From Amoebophrya sp. A120 (Eukaryota > Sar > Dinophyceae > Syndiniales > Amoebophryaceae), in the NCBI GenBank assembly GCA_905178155.1, contig CAJINV010000003.1, positions 4,307,835 through 4,371,834 of the forward strand: DNA of 64,000 nucleotides, given 5' to 3'. A model generated the notes under the pieces. The model worked only from the letters and a program-made list of their open reading frames with translations. It searched no databases and was not told where the DNA came from. Below are positions 43,501-55,985 of this stretch, in pieces. Both the position numbers and the translations under genes were made by a program. Position 1 is the first letter of the stretch. The number at the start of each line of letters is the position of its first letter.

Positions 43501-46500
43501 ACGCCGACCGCCAGCGCTGCATGCGCTGGTAGATGCGCTTCTCCAGAAACAAAATCCTCGACATGATGGTCGGGGTAGTACGCCAGGATATCCTGCGGGT
43601 GTGCGACTTTCGGCGGCATCATCAGCGTGGTCGGATCGAAATCGTACCCGTCGATCCGCATGATGCTCCCCGTTCCAGCCCCGTCTTGCCAGGCTCCGGC
43701 GCTGCTGCCCGTGGGGCCGCCGGGAGTAGACACCAAAATCGTCGGCCGATTTGTCACCGGGCCCGGACGGGTGAGTCGCTCGTTGTTCGCAGGGTCGGAA
43801 AGTTCGTCGCAAAGAACCTGTGCCGCCGGTGAAATTCCAACTCGGTGCTTTATTTCGGATGGTGCCAAGGCGGCTGCACTACTTGCCACTTCGTCGAAGA
43901 TTTCGACTTTCTCAACCGCTTGATCCGCCAGAGCTGCCACATAGGTTTCTGGCGGGGCAGCAACTTCGCTCACGTGTACTTTCTCTACGGCAGCATGCAG
44001 CTCATGCTCGACATCTTCTTGCTCATGAAACCCTGGCGCTGCGCTACTGCTGCAATCCGCCACGTCGGAGGCCGGCAGGTTGCCAGCTTCTAAAAGTACA
44101 CCGACCTCCTCAGCAGGAGCAGCACAAGTCGTACCGTCCGCAGCAGGTGCCAGCACCTCTGTTGAGTCGCCCTCAGCAACCGCAACTTCTTCTGCCGGAG
44201 GTGGCAAAACCTCCAAAGCGAATGTCAAAACCAGCTCGGTGGCGCGGAGTCCCTTGTTGACATCGGTGCCGACCGCGTGCACTAGGTGCCGCAGGTCATT
44301 CGTTCTCTGAACCAAATCGGCGTCGGACGCCGACGGCACCTGCGCTGAGCTCAGGTTGCCCTTCTGCGTCACCTCGGAAGCCACCAAATCGAGCACTTCA
44401 AGCACTTTTGCGGCGTTGACCTGCCGCAGCTCCGTCAGCGACAGCGCCTGGCCGGTTTCCTGGAAATTCGTCAGCAAATTACGTTCGTTGATGGAGCGAA
44501 TCCGTTTATCCCGTAAACTCGCCTTCAGCCACGCTTTCTGCGCTTGCGCATCAGGCCCCTGCATCAGCACTGGCAGCCTTGGTATCAGATACGTGTGCTC
44601 CATGTAGTGGTGTAGCGGAATCTCGCCAGTTGCTTTCTTCTGTCCCAGGGCGAGCGAGTCCACGTCAACGCGCGTGCTTCCGAGACCATCGGGTTGTTCC
44701 TGAATAGGACGTCGAGGAGCACTATTCGCCCCATTGCCGCGCCCGCCGGCTGCGCGGCGGCTTGGGGAGGACGAGGAGCCCCCGCCTTGGCAAATACTAT
44801 CCGCAGTGTCGTCAGCCATCCACACACCCCCAGCCTCGGAATGAGGATCGCGTTTGGATTTGTTTCGGTCGCGTTGTTCATCAGGAGACAAAGTTGCTAC
44901 CGTGTTGTGGAGAAGAGATGGATCGTCGCGACGCGGTTTGATGGGCGACGGGTGGTCTGGAAGTAGATGCTGCTGGGCCTCATCATCTACTCCGGATCCT
45001 CCGAGACTCGCTGCGCCAGCGCCGCAGTCTGGAAAGTAATCCTGCGGGGGTGTCAGGTCCCACGGGTCTCGCCTCTTTCCTTGGGTATGGTAATTGCGCC
45101 GGCCCATGTCGACGGGCGCCTTCCTTCGCAACTTCGGTCTAGTCGACATAGATGCGGCTTGTTCTGCACTTTTGGAATTTGACCGGGAACTGCCCGTATT
45201 TTGCCGCGGTTTCATCTTGCTCGAATTTCTTGACGTCGTCTTCCCGTCTGTTGCAGGTGCGTCCTGGTCATCCTCGGCTTCCCCCTCTTCTAGTAGACAT
45301 TCGTGGTTAATCACGTTGCTAGAACTTGTGATATTTTGCGGAACAAGGTTCTTCGGGGTGTTCGTGTTCTGCTGGTTCGACTCGATTTCATCATCGTCCT
45401 CTCCTCGACGGGTACTAGAGTACGCCTGCTCACTGAGTCTGACAGCTTCCGCGCCGTGTTCCACAAATTGTTCAACGTCTTCACCAGTGGACGCAGTTGG
45501 CTGCAGCATAACTGGCACTGCACTGCAGGTCGCGTCGATTGTTCTTGATGCGTTGAGCGCTACTTCGCCGGACTCCAACGTGTGGTCGGGCGGCACGTGT
45601 TGCTCCGCCAACTCCAGCTCCACGAACGGATCATGCGCCGCGCCGTCCCCGGTGCCTGCAAGCTGCTCGTCGTTCGGCAGCGCATGAGGATCGATACGTT
45701 CATCTACTTCACCTCCAGGCGCTAACTGATTCCCTGGCACAACTTCCGGATGATGCGCGAGCCCTTGCACCGGCGATTCGCCGCCTCGGTGTTGCCGGAG
45801 AACCGTGGGCAGAACTCGAGGCGAGATCGCATAAGGCGAAGGGAGTGCAACCCCGGGGACCAGTAGCTTCTTGCTTGCCTGCGGAGGAGCCATCATCTGC
45901 GGCGCAGCAGAGCCACAGGCTGCAGCTGCGGCAACGCTCATCCAGTGATAACCCTCGGACGGCGTACTCGAGATCCGGCTAGTGTTGTGGTCGTCGCTGG
46001 TGCAGGAATTGTCGCCGCTATTCGGGCCTGAGGACTGCACAAACATGCTGTTGCCGGTAACCAAATCTATCATTTGGTGCGGGCCCCGAGAAGAACCTGC
46101 AGGAGGCCCGAAAGAACCCGGCGAAAACGATTGGTGAGCCGCTTTGTTTCCGGTTGCAAGTGATGGCGAAGGTCCGCCCCGCGGCGCAACCACTTCTCCT
46201 ATGCCGGGATTCAAAAAAGACCCCACGCTCCCTATAGGATTCAAGACTGGAGGTGGTCCTGATGAAGCATGGCTTGCAGTTGCTCCTCCGATTGCTGGTG
46301 GTGGCCCGCCCACAACCGGAAGAAGCAGCGGGCTCGCTGTTGAAGAAGTACCATTGGTCGCGACTGCGTCGCTAGCCGTGGTGTGCTGATGACTATTCGG
46401 ATCTTCCTGGGAGGCACCGCGACGCACCTGCTGTGCCGCCTGTAGCTGCTCTTCCTGTTCCTGTTGCTGTTGAAAAAACAGCTCAAGCCGAGCTTGGGAT

Positions 46501-46541
46501 TTCTCCGCTTCTGCCTGCTTCGCGCGCGCATAGTCCGTCAT
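40539..46541 (-). CDS. Very large, mostly disordered protein, 1942 aa
   Basis: Two exons: 46541-43141 (3401 nt) and 42966-40539. A 174-bp GT-AG intron with a consensus GTAAGT donor joins EEALPG to FPPECKF. The combined 5829 nt is a multiple of three. Most of the sequence is low-complexity: Gln-rich near residue 25, then Ser/Thr/Pro/Ala/Asp tracts and basic Arg/Ser-rich stretches in the C-terminal half. One block across the exon join looks ordered and charged (YWASTRDWEEALPGFPPE, then RSQVFDQRRELATQEFYRRM). Shorter ones are RKAPVDMGRRNYHTQGKRRD and LTELRQVNAAKVLEVLDLVA. No domain recognised. A scaffold or cytoskeletal role is possible but unsupported. The two open frames could be mistaken for two genes; the splice join argues for one. 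Confidence 0.75.
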
Positions 46542-47556
46542 CTATGTCGTGTCTTTGCTGTTCAATGCCGATTGCACTCTGACTCCACCGAGACTCTGCT
46601 AGCTACAGCTACACGACTGTGGATTGATGTAATCTGCGCATTTCCAAATAGAGCAAGAGCGCTGTCGAAGTAACATCAACATAAACTGTTTTCTATCCAA
46701 CATGGCTATCTCTAACAAACTCTTGTGGAGAGAGACAATAGTTCTGCGGGGTAATCAATGGGACGGGATGAGGAATCAATATGGGTGGATTGAAAACCTT
46801 AACATTGTGCTACTTTTTTTGTTGGCACTCGAATCTTCGGTGGGCCCCTGTCATGAACGCAAAACTCATCCCGACTTTTACACTGAATGCGAAAAAACTA
46901 AATCTAAAAGAAGAGCAGAAAAAACGCATACGACCACATTTTCGACCTGAAGAAACGAAGCTGCTCCTGAGCATGACTTATTGAGCGAGGACACCACCAA
47001 GAACCATACACCACATAAAAAACCGCCACCGAAGTCTTGCAACACTTGAAGAAAAAAACAGCAAAACAAAGAAGATTGATGAAATTATACCGATATGCAA
47101 ATTGATTTGATGATCACTTCACGATTCAAAACTGTTCAAAAGTGCCCCTTATTTGCATTGAGCCCCCCCCCCCCAAAAGAGAGAAGAATGGCAATCAACA
47201 CTCGACTTCTGCAAAATCACCTTGCCTCAGCTTGGCCCCTCTCTTCTCATCTTGTGTTATTCCCCATGAAACCAATCAATGACATTTCTCAGATTCACAT
47301 TCATTTGTGGTGGGTTCATTTTCTCGCTTCGCGGCAACGTCCACGCGAAGCATGCTCGTACATTTTTGATCTCTACGAAAATGGAGAGAAACAACATTTA
47401 TTGAAATACCTGTGTGATACAACAATATGAACAACAGCACGGACACTCATCTTCTACCCTCATTCAACGATGCACAGCACGTTGAAAATTATTCAAAAAT
47501 CATGTCGATTGGGATTGCATTCATAATTTAAATTTTTTCCGTCCCGTATTTCCTGC
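46542..47556. other. Intergenic, AT-rich, with a C12 run
   Basis: No gene seen. A run of 12 C residues lies at 47163-47174. The rest is AT-rich with short plus-strand chance ORFs. Confidence 0.5.
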
Positions 47557-50093
47557 CTAAACGACAATCTCCGCGGTTTTGTCGAGCGTCTGTTGCTGTG
47601 CCCCAATCGCAGTGCAACCCAGGCGTGCGAAAGGCCCGACATCCCCGACCAACTGCGTGTCGCCGCACAGTTCTATGAAGTCGATCGAAGTTTCCCCCGT
47701 AGAAGCATCGTACACCAAATCCACTTTACACATTCCCGCATTAGAAAGCTTTAGCTTTTTCAGGTCGGCGTGCACCTTCGCCGCCGGGCCGTCAGTGGAG
47801 GTTGAAAGCGGGTTCAAAAACTTGCGGAAAAGTTCGCGGAAATAGTGGGAGTGACCCACGACGAGGAGCGGCAGCGGGGGCTTTGTGTCCTTTGCTACAG
47901 GAGTTGGAGGTTTATTCACACATCGCGTAGCGGGATCTTCAAGATCATCCACGAGCAATTCGTTGCACAGCGCAAGTTGAAACGCAAAATCTTGCAGCCG
48001 CGCTTCCAAATCTGCAGAAGACTCACTCCAGTCGGTCCACCACTGCTCCTGTACTTGCCGCAAGTCCATCGCCTCTCGTCGCAACATGGCAGCCGGCGTC
48101 GTGGCTTTGCCCTCCTCACCGCTGCTGGTCAGTAGCGCTCGCATTTCCCCTTCCAAGACTGTGACCACGTCTTCCCCGACCGCGATGCCTTGGCTGTCGA
48201 CCGAGGCAACGGAATTTTTTTTCTCGCGAGCGCTAGGGAGCAGCACAAGGCGTGAAATTCGTTCGACACCGAGCCCAATCCAGGCCGTCTGCATGGCACG
48301 AGTCAACGGCGAACAAAACACGTCCACGGCTTGCTCCTTACCTGACGAGTTATGAATGTTTCTACATCAAAAAGCTTCTTTCGTCGCGGAAAGCAAAGCC
48401 GAGGTCAAGAATTTCTTCGTCTCCCGGCGGAAACTAGAGCAATTTGGGGCGGGCACAGTCTACTACTCAAAAAACCTCTATGTTGGTGCATCAGTTCAGT
48501 CAAATAAGGGGTTTTCCATCAATCGTTACATCTGTGAGTAGACGGTAAGTTAGTACCAAATTCCCGATCGACAATTTTTTGCAGATGCTCGCACTGGTGC
48601 TTTCCCGCTTGACTGAGCGGCGCGTCGAATAAGCTGGGCATGCGCCAAAACAACCCGTTATCCTGCGCTTCATTCCACAGGCTTTCGCCATGGCGGATTA
48701 GGTAAACCGTTTTTCGTTTCGGAACACTCGCAGAAGAAACCAATCGGAGCCGAATCTCCATTTCACCCGCTGCTGCGCCGCGGCAGTCACTGGTGCTACT
48801 GGACGAAGCGGCATGATTTGCGTCACTGGTCCCGTTCTTCGCGTCTTCTGCTCGTGGCTGCTTGGACCTGACTGGTGTGGAGGCGATCGTTGTCCCCGTC
48901 GAGTTTTTTGACTCCTCATCTGAGGCCCCCGCGCGCGGCTCGGACTTGCCCTTGCGGGACGGTGAGAACGCGTACAGTAGACTTTCGAACACCGTCGCGG
49001 GCGCCTCCTCGAGTGCGGTTGTCGTAGGCGTCTGGTCAAGAGAGCGTGCGCCTACTTCCGATGAAGAGGCTGCTCGTCCAGCGGCTGCGCCCAGAACCTC
49101 CTGGCTGGTCTTTGCGGTTCTCCTACTTTCCTCACTGATGAGCGAAAAAGTCTGCGAGTTGGCGTTCAGATCACCGAGTGCAATGCGTGCACTTGCAAGC
49201 ACCTCGACAGCTTGTTCACCAGGGGAAGAAGACGTTGCTCCCGTTACGACCGCGGCAGCCGCACTTCTACCCACGCCAACGGCGGTGTTGTTGCTTCGGC
49301 CACTCCTTTTGGCCGCCTTGCACACTTCGACTTCAACGAACAGATTCGACTTCGCGGTGCCATTGTCTGGCGCGTCGTTCTGGAGCCGGCTCGGTTTCTG
49401 CAGCTGGCGACCGCTGTACCAGGTGAGATAGCGCCCGGTCCGTCGTGGGTCCCAGGTGTGATAGGGTCCAGCAGTCTCCTGATTCTTGTCCACGACGTCG
49501 CTGCCCCTACCGACGAGCCGCATGCGAACGAACTGGTGGCTACTAGCAGTCGCACTGGACAGACTACTCCTTCCCGGCTTCGTGGTCCCCGTACGTCCGG
49601 CAGGGGTCGACGGCTCCGCGCGAGATGAAATATGAGCTGGAACAATCGGTCCGCCGATGGTCGACACATCACTGACACGGCCGCGGCGCTTTTGTGGTCC
49701 TATTTCCATGTCTCCCACTGGTATCTCGATTTTCCCCGTGGATATTCGCGCTCGGTCTACTGCGCTTGTTGTCGTTCCGGATCCGGAACCGGAGCTGGCC
49801 GCACCATTGGCGAGTTTTGAGTGGTCAGCTCCGGGCGAGTCGGGCACAAAAACACTAGTGGCCGAGACCCGCTTCCGGAGCGAATTCTGGTGCACACTGG
49901 CAGGACTATCGAAGGCCGTCACATTGTCGTCACAGTCTGGGTCGATGTCGCCAAACGGCTGAAACCGGAGCTCCTCGGCGCGCTCCCGCGCCAATGCGTC
50001 CTGAGAGTGACAGCAAAGAAAGCTGGTCGGCTCGTCTTCTACCCACGTCTTATCCTCCACTTGCTCAACGAAAATGATTACCGGCTCACCCAT
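47557..50093 (-). CDS. Histidine-phosphatase (phosphoglycerate-mutase-like) protein with long N-terminal region
   Basis: Two exons: 50093-48557 and 48341-47557, with a 215-bp GT-AG intron joining DREFG to KEQAVDV; 773 aa. The phosphatase domain starts near residue 460 with TVYLIRHGESLWNEA (catalytic RHG). It continues through CSPLTRAMQTAW and ends with the second catalytic His in LLVVGHSHYFREL. This is the branch-2 histidine phosphatase pattern; the substrate is not predictable. The N-terminal 450 residues are Ser/Thr/Ala-rich, but NLFVEVEVCKAAKRS followed by LASARIALGDL resembles strands of a C2-type lipid-binding domain. An insertion of low complexity separates the two phosphatase halves. 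Confidence 0.82.
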
Positions 50094-50755
50094 GTTGATG
50101 CAGGAGCCAAAACAAACTTTCTAAATGACGTTTTACCAAAATCTGACAAGCACGAAACTTGTGTTTGTGAGTGAGAGTGTTGTATAGTCTTTTACAACAT
50201 AAAAGTGGGTCGGAGACGCCTCGGGTGCTAGTGGATATTTATCCCCCTGTTTCATCAGCAGACTCGAGGACATGTTTGCCACATCGTGTACTTCTTTTAT
50301 GTTTTATCTCCGTCAGAAAAGGTCGCTGAGACCCTGCAAGGCCAATCGCTCGGTCGCATCAAGGCAATCACTCTTCTATCACCGCAGCAAACGCATAGAA
50401 AAAAGGAAAATCCGTTGAAAAGCAAAAACGAAAAAAGCCAACAGAAGAATGCACCTGCAAGTGGACTTGTGCATCCACAAAAAGAACCGAAAGGACAGGC
50501 GAAGTAGTTCCAGCAGCTCGCCTCGAATTTCTTTTTTTTAGAAGTGCATGCAATGACGTGCGCGCTTGATGCATTTGCTTCTTCAATCGCTGTATTCTCA
50601 GTGGGAGAAACAGCCTCACACCATCTTTCTCAGGCCTAAAAAAATATGAAACGAATTATTCGAAAACGCACCCGTGCGCCTTCTAGAACCTCTTCCTTGA
50701 ATTCATTTACCTATCATACAAACATACATTAGCACTCTCAATCGGAGCATCCTAG
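50094..50755. other. Intergenic, upstream of the histidine-phosphatase gene
   Basis: No gene or repeat recognised. Confidence 0.5.
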
Positions 50756-52471
50756 TTACTCATCGTGCCCCGGCCAACGGGGCGTCATCTGGTTTGCGTC
50801 TCGGACTGACGGCGTGGTGCGATGGGAGGGGAGCCGCGGCGAAACGAGGCTCAGATTATCTGCCTCGTCATGATCTCCATGCTCGTACAGTTTGCTGTAG
50901 CGCTTTTGCATGCAGTACAAGCCCAGACCGGCCACGGATAGAAACCCGTACACGGCAAGCCCACACAGGCAAAAACCAGCGAAAAGTCCTGCCCGCCACT
51001 GCAGGAAAATGTTGCACTTTCCCCAAGAAACCAGCCAACACCAATGCGCGCCCCAGAGCTGCACGAGCAACGAAAACAGCCAGCTCGCAAAAGCGACCGC
51101 TGCGCCTGTAAAAAAGGTTCTTTGATCGGCTGCACTAGTAATATCTTCCACATAGTACACCTATTACGCATTCATATCCTCAGAATTGCAACGGCGAATA
51201 TTCCTTTCCATTTATCTTGCAACCAAGGAAGTAGATCAAGTTGTGGGATTGTCGAGATGCAAGCATGGTAGAACAATAACCGGCGTTGTACCATTCTCGA
51301 ATCCCCTCCTGGCTATCTCGCACTGCAAGTAGACGTCCGCGCCCGCCACGACCGAACCAAACAGGAGGTAGCCACCGAGCTCGAGACACTGTTCGGGCGC
51401 GGACGCGGAGAGCGGCGGGTCTAGCGTGGCCAGCGGCGTCTCCACCACCTTGTCCAACCGGTCGAGAAACACGAGGTTAAAGAAGCACAGCACGAAAAAC
51501 GGCACCGCGGCCACCCGAAAGTCCTTGTCGCCGATCGCCATCTGCGCGGTGAGCACGAAGATGGTCCCCAGTAGGCAGAGGAACAGCGCAGTTACCGTGT
51601 CCAGGAAGGCCGCCCCGTCCCGCCGATTCGGGTGTCTTGGGTACTTGGGGTTCGCAAACAGGTTCCGAGCTTCAGGGGACAGGGCGGACATGTTCACCGA
51701 ACTGACGTCGTCGTGCACCTTCGCCGCCGTAATATTGGTGTGCCCCACCGGTACGGGCACCACGATTGCGGCGCTGGCCTTCACCGGCGGTAAGTTCAGC
51801 GCCCCGTTCGAGATCGGGTTGTGCCGTAAAAACCACTTCGTACGCTCGTCATTGTCGAAATCAAACTTCTTCTTCGAAGAGCTACTACTGGAAATCTTCT
51901 TTCCGCGGGTCTTATGATCTGTGTGCTCCGTCTGGTGCGATCCGCGACGCGAACGCTGCACGAGAACAGCGGCTTTAGCTTTTTTCCCGTTGGCATTTTC
52001 CACGGAACGAGTTTTCGTTGTGCGATGTTTCGATGCGGCATCAGTGGCAGAAATGTTGCCCATTTGCATTTTCTTCTTCACCGCAGGAGCAGCAGGTACT
52101 GATATAGACCCGACATGATCATGAGCAGCGTTGTCGACCATGTCCTCTTCATCTTCGATTCGATCCGACGCTCCCCGAAACAGGGCGGCTGCGAGAGGTC
52201 GGGTCACTGTTGTCCCTGCGGCTGCACCAAGTCCGTCTAGTGCTTCTTCGTCATCGTCTGTTGCTATGTCCAGCAAATTGGTAAGATCACCAGGCGCTTT
52301 CGGCTTACCGGCGAAAAACGACGAGAGATACGACAAGCGCCTCGGCCGCGAACGTTCAAGCGTTCCGCTCGAAGCCGTTGCTGGAACTATCGCCGATGGC
52401 CACAAGACTGAAGAAGGTACCAGGAGTAGGCAGCACGGCAACACACCGTGACACCGCGAGCGCTGCTGCAT
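50756..52471 (-). CDS. Multi-pass membrane protein with signal-peptide-like N-terminus, 531 aa
   Basis: Two exons: 52471-51281 (397 codons) and 51160-50756. The 120-bp intron has a GTTATT donor and AATAG acceptor, phase 0, joining ENGTTP to VYYVEDI. A leader (LPCCLLLVPSSVLWPSAIVP) precedes a long disordered basic and Ser-rich segment to about residue 270. Predicted membrane helices follow: VTALFLCLLGTIFVLTAQMA, VAAVPFFVLCFFNLVFL, LGGYLLFGSVVAGADVYL, then AVAFASWLFSLLVQLWGA and GLFAGFCLCGLAVYGFLSVA in exon 2, and a polar tail. No transporter or enzyme signature recognised. Confidence 0.7.
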
Positions 52472-52656
52472 CGGCGCGCCGACAAAACGACCACAAGAAC
52501 ACCCTTATTGTCCACGACTACCCTGGATCATCAAGAGACGAGCGAGGAAGGAAGCGAGCCCGCAGGTGATGTAAAGAAACCATGCACATTGGCATGGTCT
52601 TCGTCCGCAGCACCAGAAACACTTGTTCAGAGTGAATAGATTCTTCTCAATTCTCC

Positions 52657-53038
52657 CTAGTAATCAAAGAGAAAAAATTGTGTCGAGAAAAATGATCCGC
52701 ACCGAATCACCGCTTCGGTGTTTCGAAGAGCAAGGGAGCCAACTCGCATTTGTATTTTTCGCGTTGACGTTGCAGCTCTCAGCAACTGCATGACGTGCTC
52801 ATGTTGCCCCAGGCTCACTCTTCGCACCTCCTGAACAACAGCATCAGGATTCAAATCTGATACACCTGTGCAATTTCGTTGGCAACAACCTATTTGACGG
52901 AAATTTCCAATTCGACGCAGCGGTCTCCTTTTTATCTGAAAGAATTGTTTTGCAAGCTAAGCACTCAATGTGATCTCAACACATAATTTCGCTTTTAATT
53001 CATACCTCAAGAAGATGAAAGAGACGCACAGTTGTCAT
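52657..53038 (-). CDS. Small hypothetical protein, 103 aa, two exons
   Basis: Proposed exons: 53038-53006 (MTTVRLFHLLE) and 52935-52657. They are separated by a 70-bp GT-AG intron (GTATGA donor, TTCTTTCAG acceptor), phase 0, total 312 nt. The product is basic at its N-terminus (IKRRPLRRIGNFRQIG), then NPDAVVQEVRRVSLGQHEHV and a C-terminal half ending FFSTQFFLFDY. No family recognised. The short first exon rests on splice-site quality and frame only. Confidence 0.45.
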
Positions 53039-53251
53039 ATTCTCGGGACCATGTATTCCTCGCTACCGCCTTTTTTTTCATTTTTGTAGATTTCCGCAGC
53101 CGCCGAACTACGAATACATTCAACCTTTTGCCATGGTGTATGGCCAAGACACTACATTTTCAGAAACAAGGATTGTGGATGACACAAAACTCGATGAAAC
53201 AAATATCAGCCAACTTGAATATGCGTCGAAGAAGTTCGTTATCGTCTAGGT

Positions 53252-53273
53252 GTATCGTATACATTTACGATAC
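53252..53273 (-). other. Hairpin immediately after the stop codon of the 53274-55985 gene
   Basis: GTATCGTA and its perfect complement TACGATAC are separated by six bases and begin directly after the TGA. It may be a 3'-end RNA structure; no function is shown. Confidence 0.5.
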
Positions 53274-55985
53274 TCAAATATGCAAAGTTTCGTTGACCGC
53301 GGTGGCACTGACTGAGTTGGATGAAGGTGCTTGTTCCGCTGGTTGTTCGTCATACAGAGCGGCAATCGAGGGCAGGTGAACACGCTGAAAAAAGCGGCCA
53401 CTTCCGTTCGGCAAAGACACCACGGAATGCAGATACCGCATGATTCCAGTTCGCTTCCGACGGTTCTTCGTGCTGCCCGACCGCGGGCGGCCTTTATTCG
53501 ACCGACTACTTGCTCGCCCCATCGGTGCGGCCGCCACCACCGCACCACCGGTGCTGCCTTCCGCATCTGCGTCGTGCGCCGACAAGGTTTCGTTCTCAGG
53601 GACCAGCAGAGCCACCGGGCTGCGTCCGGTTCGTCTTTTGCGCTGTGAAGGCGGGCGCGCGCAAAACTGCATTTTCTTACGGGTGAGGCTCGAAGAGCTC
53701 TTGTGCAGAACGCCCGAGAAAGGACCGCTGGTGCAGTCTTTACTTCTTGCCCGGGAAGATCCTCTGCTATGTGCAGCCACGTGGGCGGTTTTCGATGGCA
53801 CGTACAGTCGCCGCCTGAGCAGGGCCGGACTCGCACCCCGCCCACCTCGGCCATCGAACGTAGACGAAAAATCTGAATCCGGCGAACCAGACGGTACTGA
53901 AGCAGCAGGTGCGTGGTCTCCGGCGTGCACCAACCGTCTTCGCCGTACATCTTCGACGACGCTCCTGCGCTCTTCCTGGCTTTCATCCTCAGTAGCTTCC
54001 TTGGGCTCGCCGGGCTGGTGAACTACTAGTGAAGAGGTCACGGATGCGGTATCGTCATGGGCTGCTGAAAAGGTCCCGGATAGTACGGCATCCTGCATCG
54101 TCGCGGGCAGCTCTTGTGGGGTGTCTTCTTTCTCGGTCATCGCTCCAGTGGTCGAAGATACGTAGTTCCCTAAATTGTGTGGTTCGACGTGCGTTGCGGA
54201 GCTCGGAACCACTTCGTCCTCGGAGCTTTCGTCTGATGGCTTCAAATGCTGTTCATTCGCTTCCAGCAACTCGGCCATTGCTCTTTCGTAGGTAGAGCTC
54301 TGACGGAACTCCGCTCCACGCGGCCCCGTGGCCCCGAAAAGAGCAACACCAAGATCAGACCGAGGCGCTACGAAGCCGTTCTGCTGTAATCGCGCTCGAA
54401 TGGACGACCTGTCGCCCAGAAGTCGCTTGTTGTTTCGTTCCTGTCTTCGCATCCAGTCCGGTACCGGGGTTCTCGTCTTCTCTTCGAGCGCTTTCTGCAC
54501 TTCCAGCAACCACGCATCAGCAAACCCGGCCTTGTCACCCGGTGACTTCAAAACCAGTTCACGATTGCGGTCACGTTGCTGCCTCATCCAGAGCGGCATA
54601 GATGCGGCGTCAGAATCCTCGGTTGCCATGAGGCCGGTATCGCTCGTAGCCACGCCAGCGCTGCTCGCCGTTGCGGCGGGAGAATGTGCGGATACGTTGG
54701 GACTGTTTGTCGTGGCGCCGGAATCATTTTCCATTGCGCATGGAGGGTGGGAGTCGTTGTGCTCGCATCCCGTCCCGCCATCTGTGGCCTCTCGTGAAAC
54801 AACCGCACCGGCGCACTCCTCTGCTACCTCGCGCATCGACGATTCGGTCTCCCGCGGCGTTGCGATAGAGGTACTGTTGAAAAACTTCTCCTCGTTCTCG
54901 AAAACGGGAGACCAGTATCGTGACCAAGAAATTATTTGCTCCAAACCGATAAGCTCATCCGCACTCTCATCTGCCCTAAATGCGTTTTTGGCGTCGTGAG
55001 CAGTTTTCGGCGTGGAACTATCGGTGTCCCACGAAGCGGACGCGTCCTGTGCCTCGTGCAGCGACTTCTCCTGGGAGGTCCACAAATCGTCACTTGTCTT
55101 CTGTGCAAGGATTGCAGGTTCTGACGCTGCCATCTTCGACTTGCCTTCCGCGGACGTCGTCGAGCCTGTCTCAAAAACGCTCTCCTTATTTACCTTCACG
55201 AAGAAATTCCTTGGTCGGAGGTAATTGCTGGTACCGTTCGAAGGTCTAATATGCACGGTATCGTCGCCGCGAGTCGTGTCTTTCTTACTGTCGAGCGCCT
55301 CCGCACTATGGCTCGTAGTATCTTCGGAAGAAGAAAATTGAGAGGAGCTGCGCGATCGGGGACGCATCAGGTGCTTTCTAATGCCTGGGTGACAAAAACG
55401 CATCAGCGGGTTCACAACTTGAACTTCCCCCGCAGAAGTTTCTCTCGGATGACTATCTGCCTGTCGGCACTCGCGTTCTCTCCCGCGATCACCACTCCGG
55501 CCAGGCGCTGCCGAGCCAACGTGGCCAGTGAGGGACAGCTCAGACAAGTTGGCAGCAAGGGACTCGGGCGATACTTCCCGTGATGCCGACAACCTTGCAT
55601 CATCTTCCGTCGCCGGCTTCTCGTGGTTTTCAAAGCCGCCAACACCTGCTGCACATGGCCCTGCTGCAGGCAACGTAGGTATGCGAACGCTAGTGTCGTT
55701 GGTACAAATCGTGTGACAACCTGGCGAACTGTCGCCTCTGGCGCTGTGAAAGTCTGTCTCAGCAGTGTCCTCACACGAAATTCCTGCGGGCGATTGCTTT
55801 TCCTTCGTCACGGATGAAGCAGATGGGTAGAGCACGGAACGGTCTTGGTAAAACAGCTCGGGCTCAGCAGCGAACGTGTTTTGGTCGAAATGTTCTAGAC
55901 CTGCAAGCTGCGCGCCCGAGATTGTGTGTACCAAGGACGAGGCAACGAGTCCAACAAAGCGGACCAGCAACGCGCAAACAGGCAT
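53274..55985 (-). CDS. Large secreted disordered protein with a repeated WMRRQ motif, 903 aa
   Basis: Single exon, ATG at 55985. The first 28 residues form a signal peptide (MPVCALLVRFVGLVASSLVH, then TISGAQLA). The rest is mainly disordered, rich in Ser, Glu, Asp, Ala and Arg, with no domain recognised. Two related segments at about residues 463 and 505, PLWMRQQRDRNRELVL and PVPDWMRRQERNNKRLL, suggest an internal tandem motif of about 42 residues. The last 200 residues are Arg/Ser-rich (SRGSSRARSK, TRKKMQFCARPPSQRKRRTG). A secreted or surface protein is inferred from the leader only. The leader also fits a plastid- or parasite-type trafficking signal. Confidence 0.65.
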   Translation of the reverse strand: MPVCALLVRFVGLVASSLVHTISGAQLAGLEHFDQNTFAAEPELFYQDRSVLYPSASSVTKEKQSPAGISCEDTAETDFHSARGDSSPGCHTICTNDTSVRIPTLPAAGPCAAGVGGFENHEKPATEDDARLSASREVSPESLAANLSELSLTGHVGSAAPGRSGDRGRERECRQADSHPRETSAGEVQVVNPLMRFCHPGIRKHLMRPRSRSSSQFSSSEDTTSHSAEALDSKKDTTRGDDTVHIRPSNGTSNYLRPRNFFVKVNKESVFETGSTTSAEGKSKMAASEPAILAQKTSDDLWTSQEKSLHEAQDASASWDTDSSTPKTAHDAKNAFRADESADELIGLEQIISWSRYWSPVFENEEKFFNSTSIATPRETESSMREVAEECAGAVVSREATDGGTGCEHNDSHPPCAMENDSGATTNSPNVSAHSPAATASSAGVATSDTGLMATEDSDAASMPLWMRQQRDRNRELVLKSPGDKAGFADAWLLEVQKALEEKTRTPVPDWMRRQERNNKRLLGDRSSIRARLQQNGFVAPRSDLGVALFGATGPRGAEFRQSSTYERAMAELLEANEQHLKPSDESSEDEVVPSSATHVEPHNLGNYVSSTTGAMTEKEDTPQELPATMQDAVLSGTFSAAHDDTASVTSSLVVHQPGEPKEATEDESQEERRSVVEDVRRRRLVHAGDHAPAASVPSGSPDSDFSSTFDGRGGRGASPALLRRRLYVPSKTAHVAAHSRGSSRARSKDCTSGPFSGVLHKSSSSLTRKKMQFCARPPSQRKRRTGRSPVALLVPENETLSAHDADAEGSTGGAVVAAAPMGRASSRSNKGRPRSGSTKNRRKRTGIMRYLHSVVSLPNGSGRFFQRVHLPSIAALYDEQPAEQAPSSNSVSATAVNETLHI

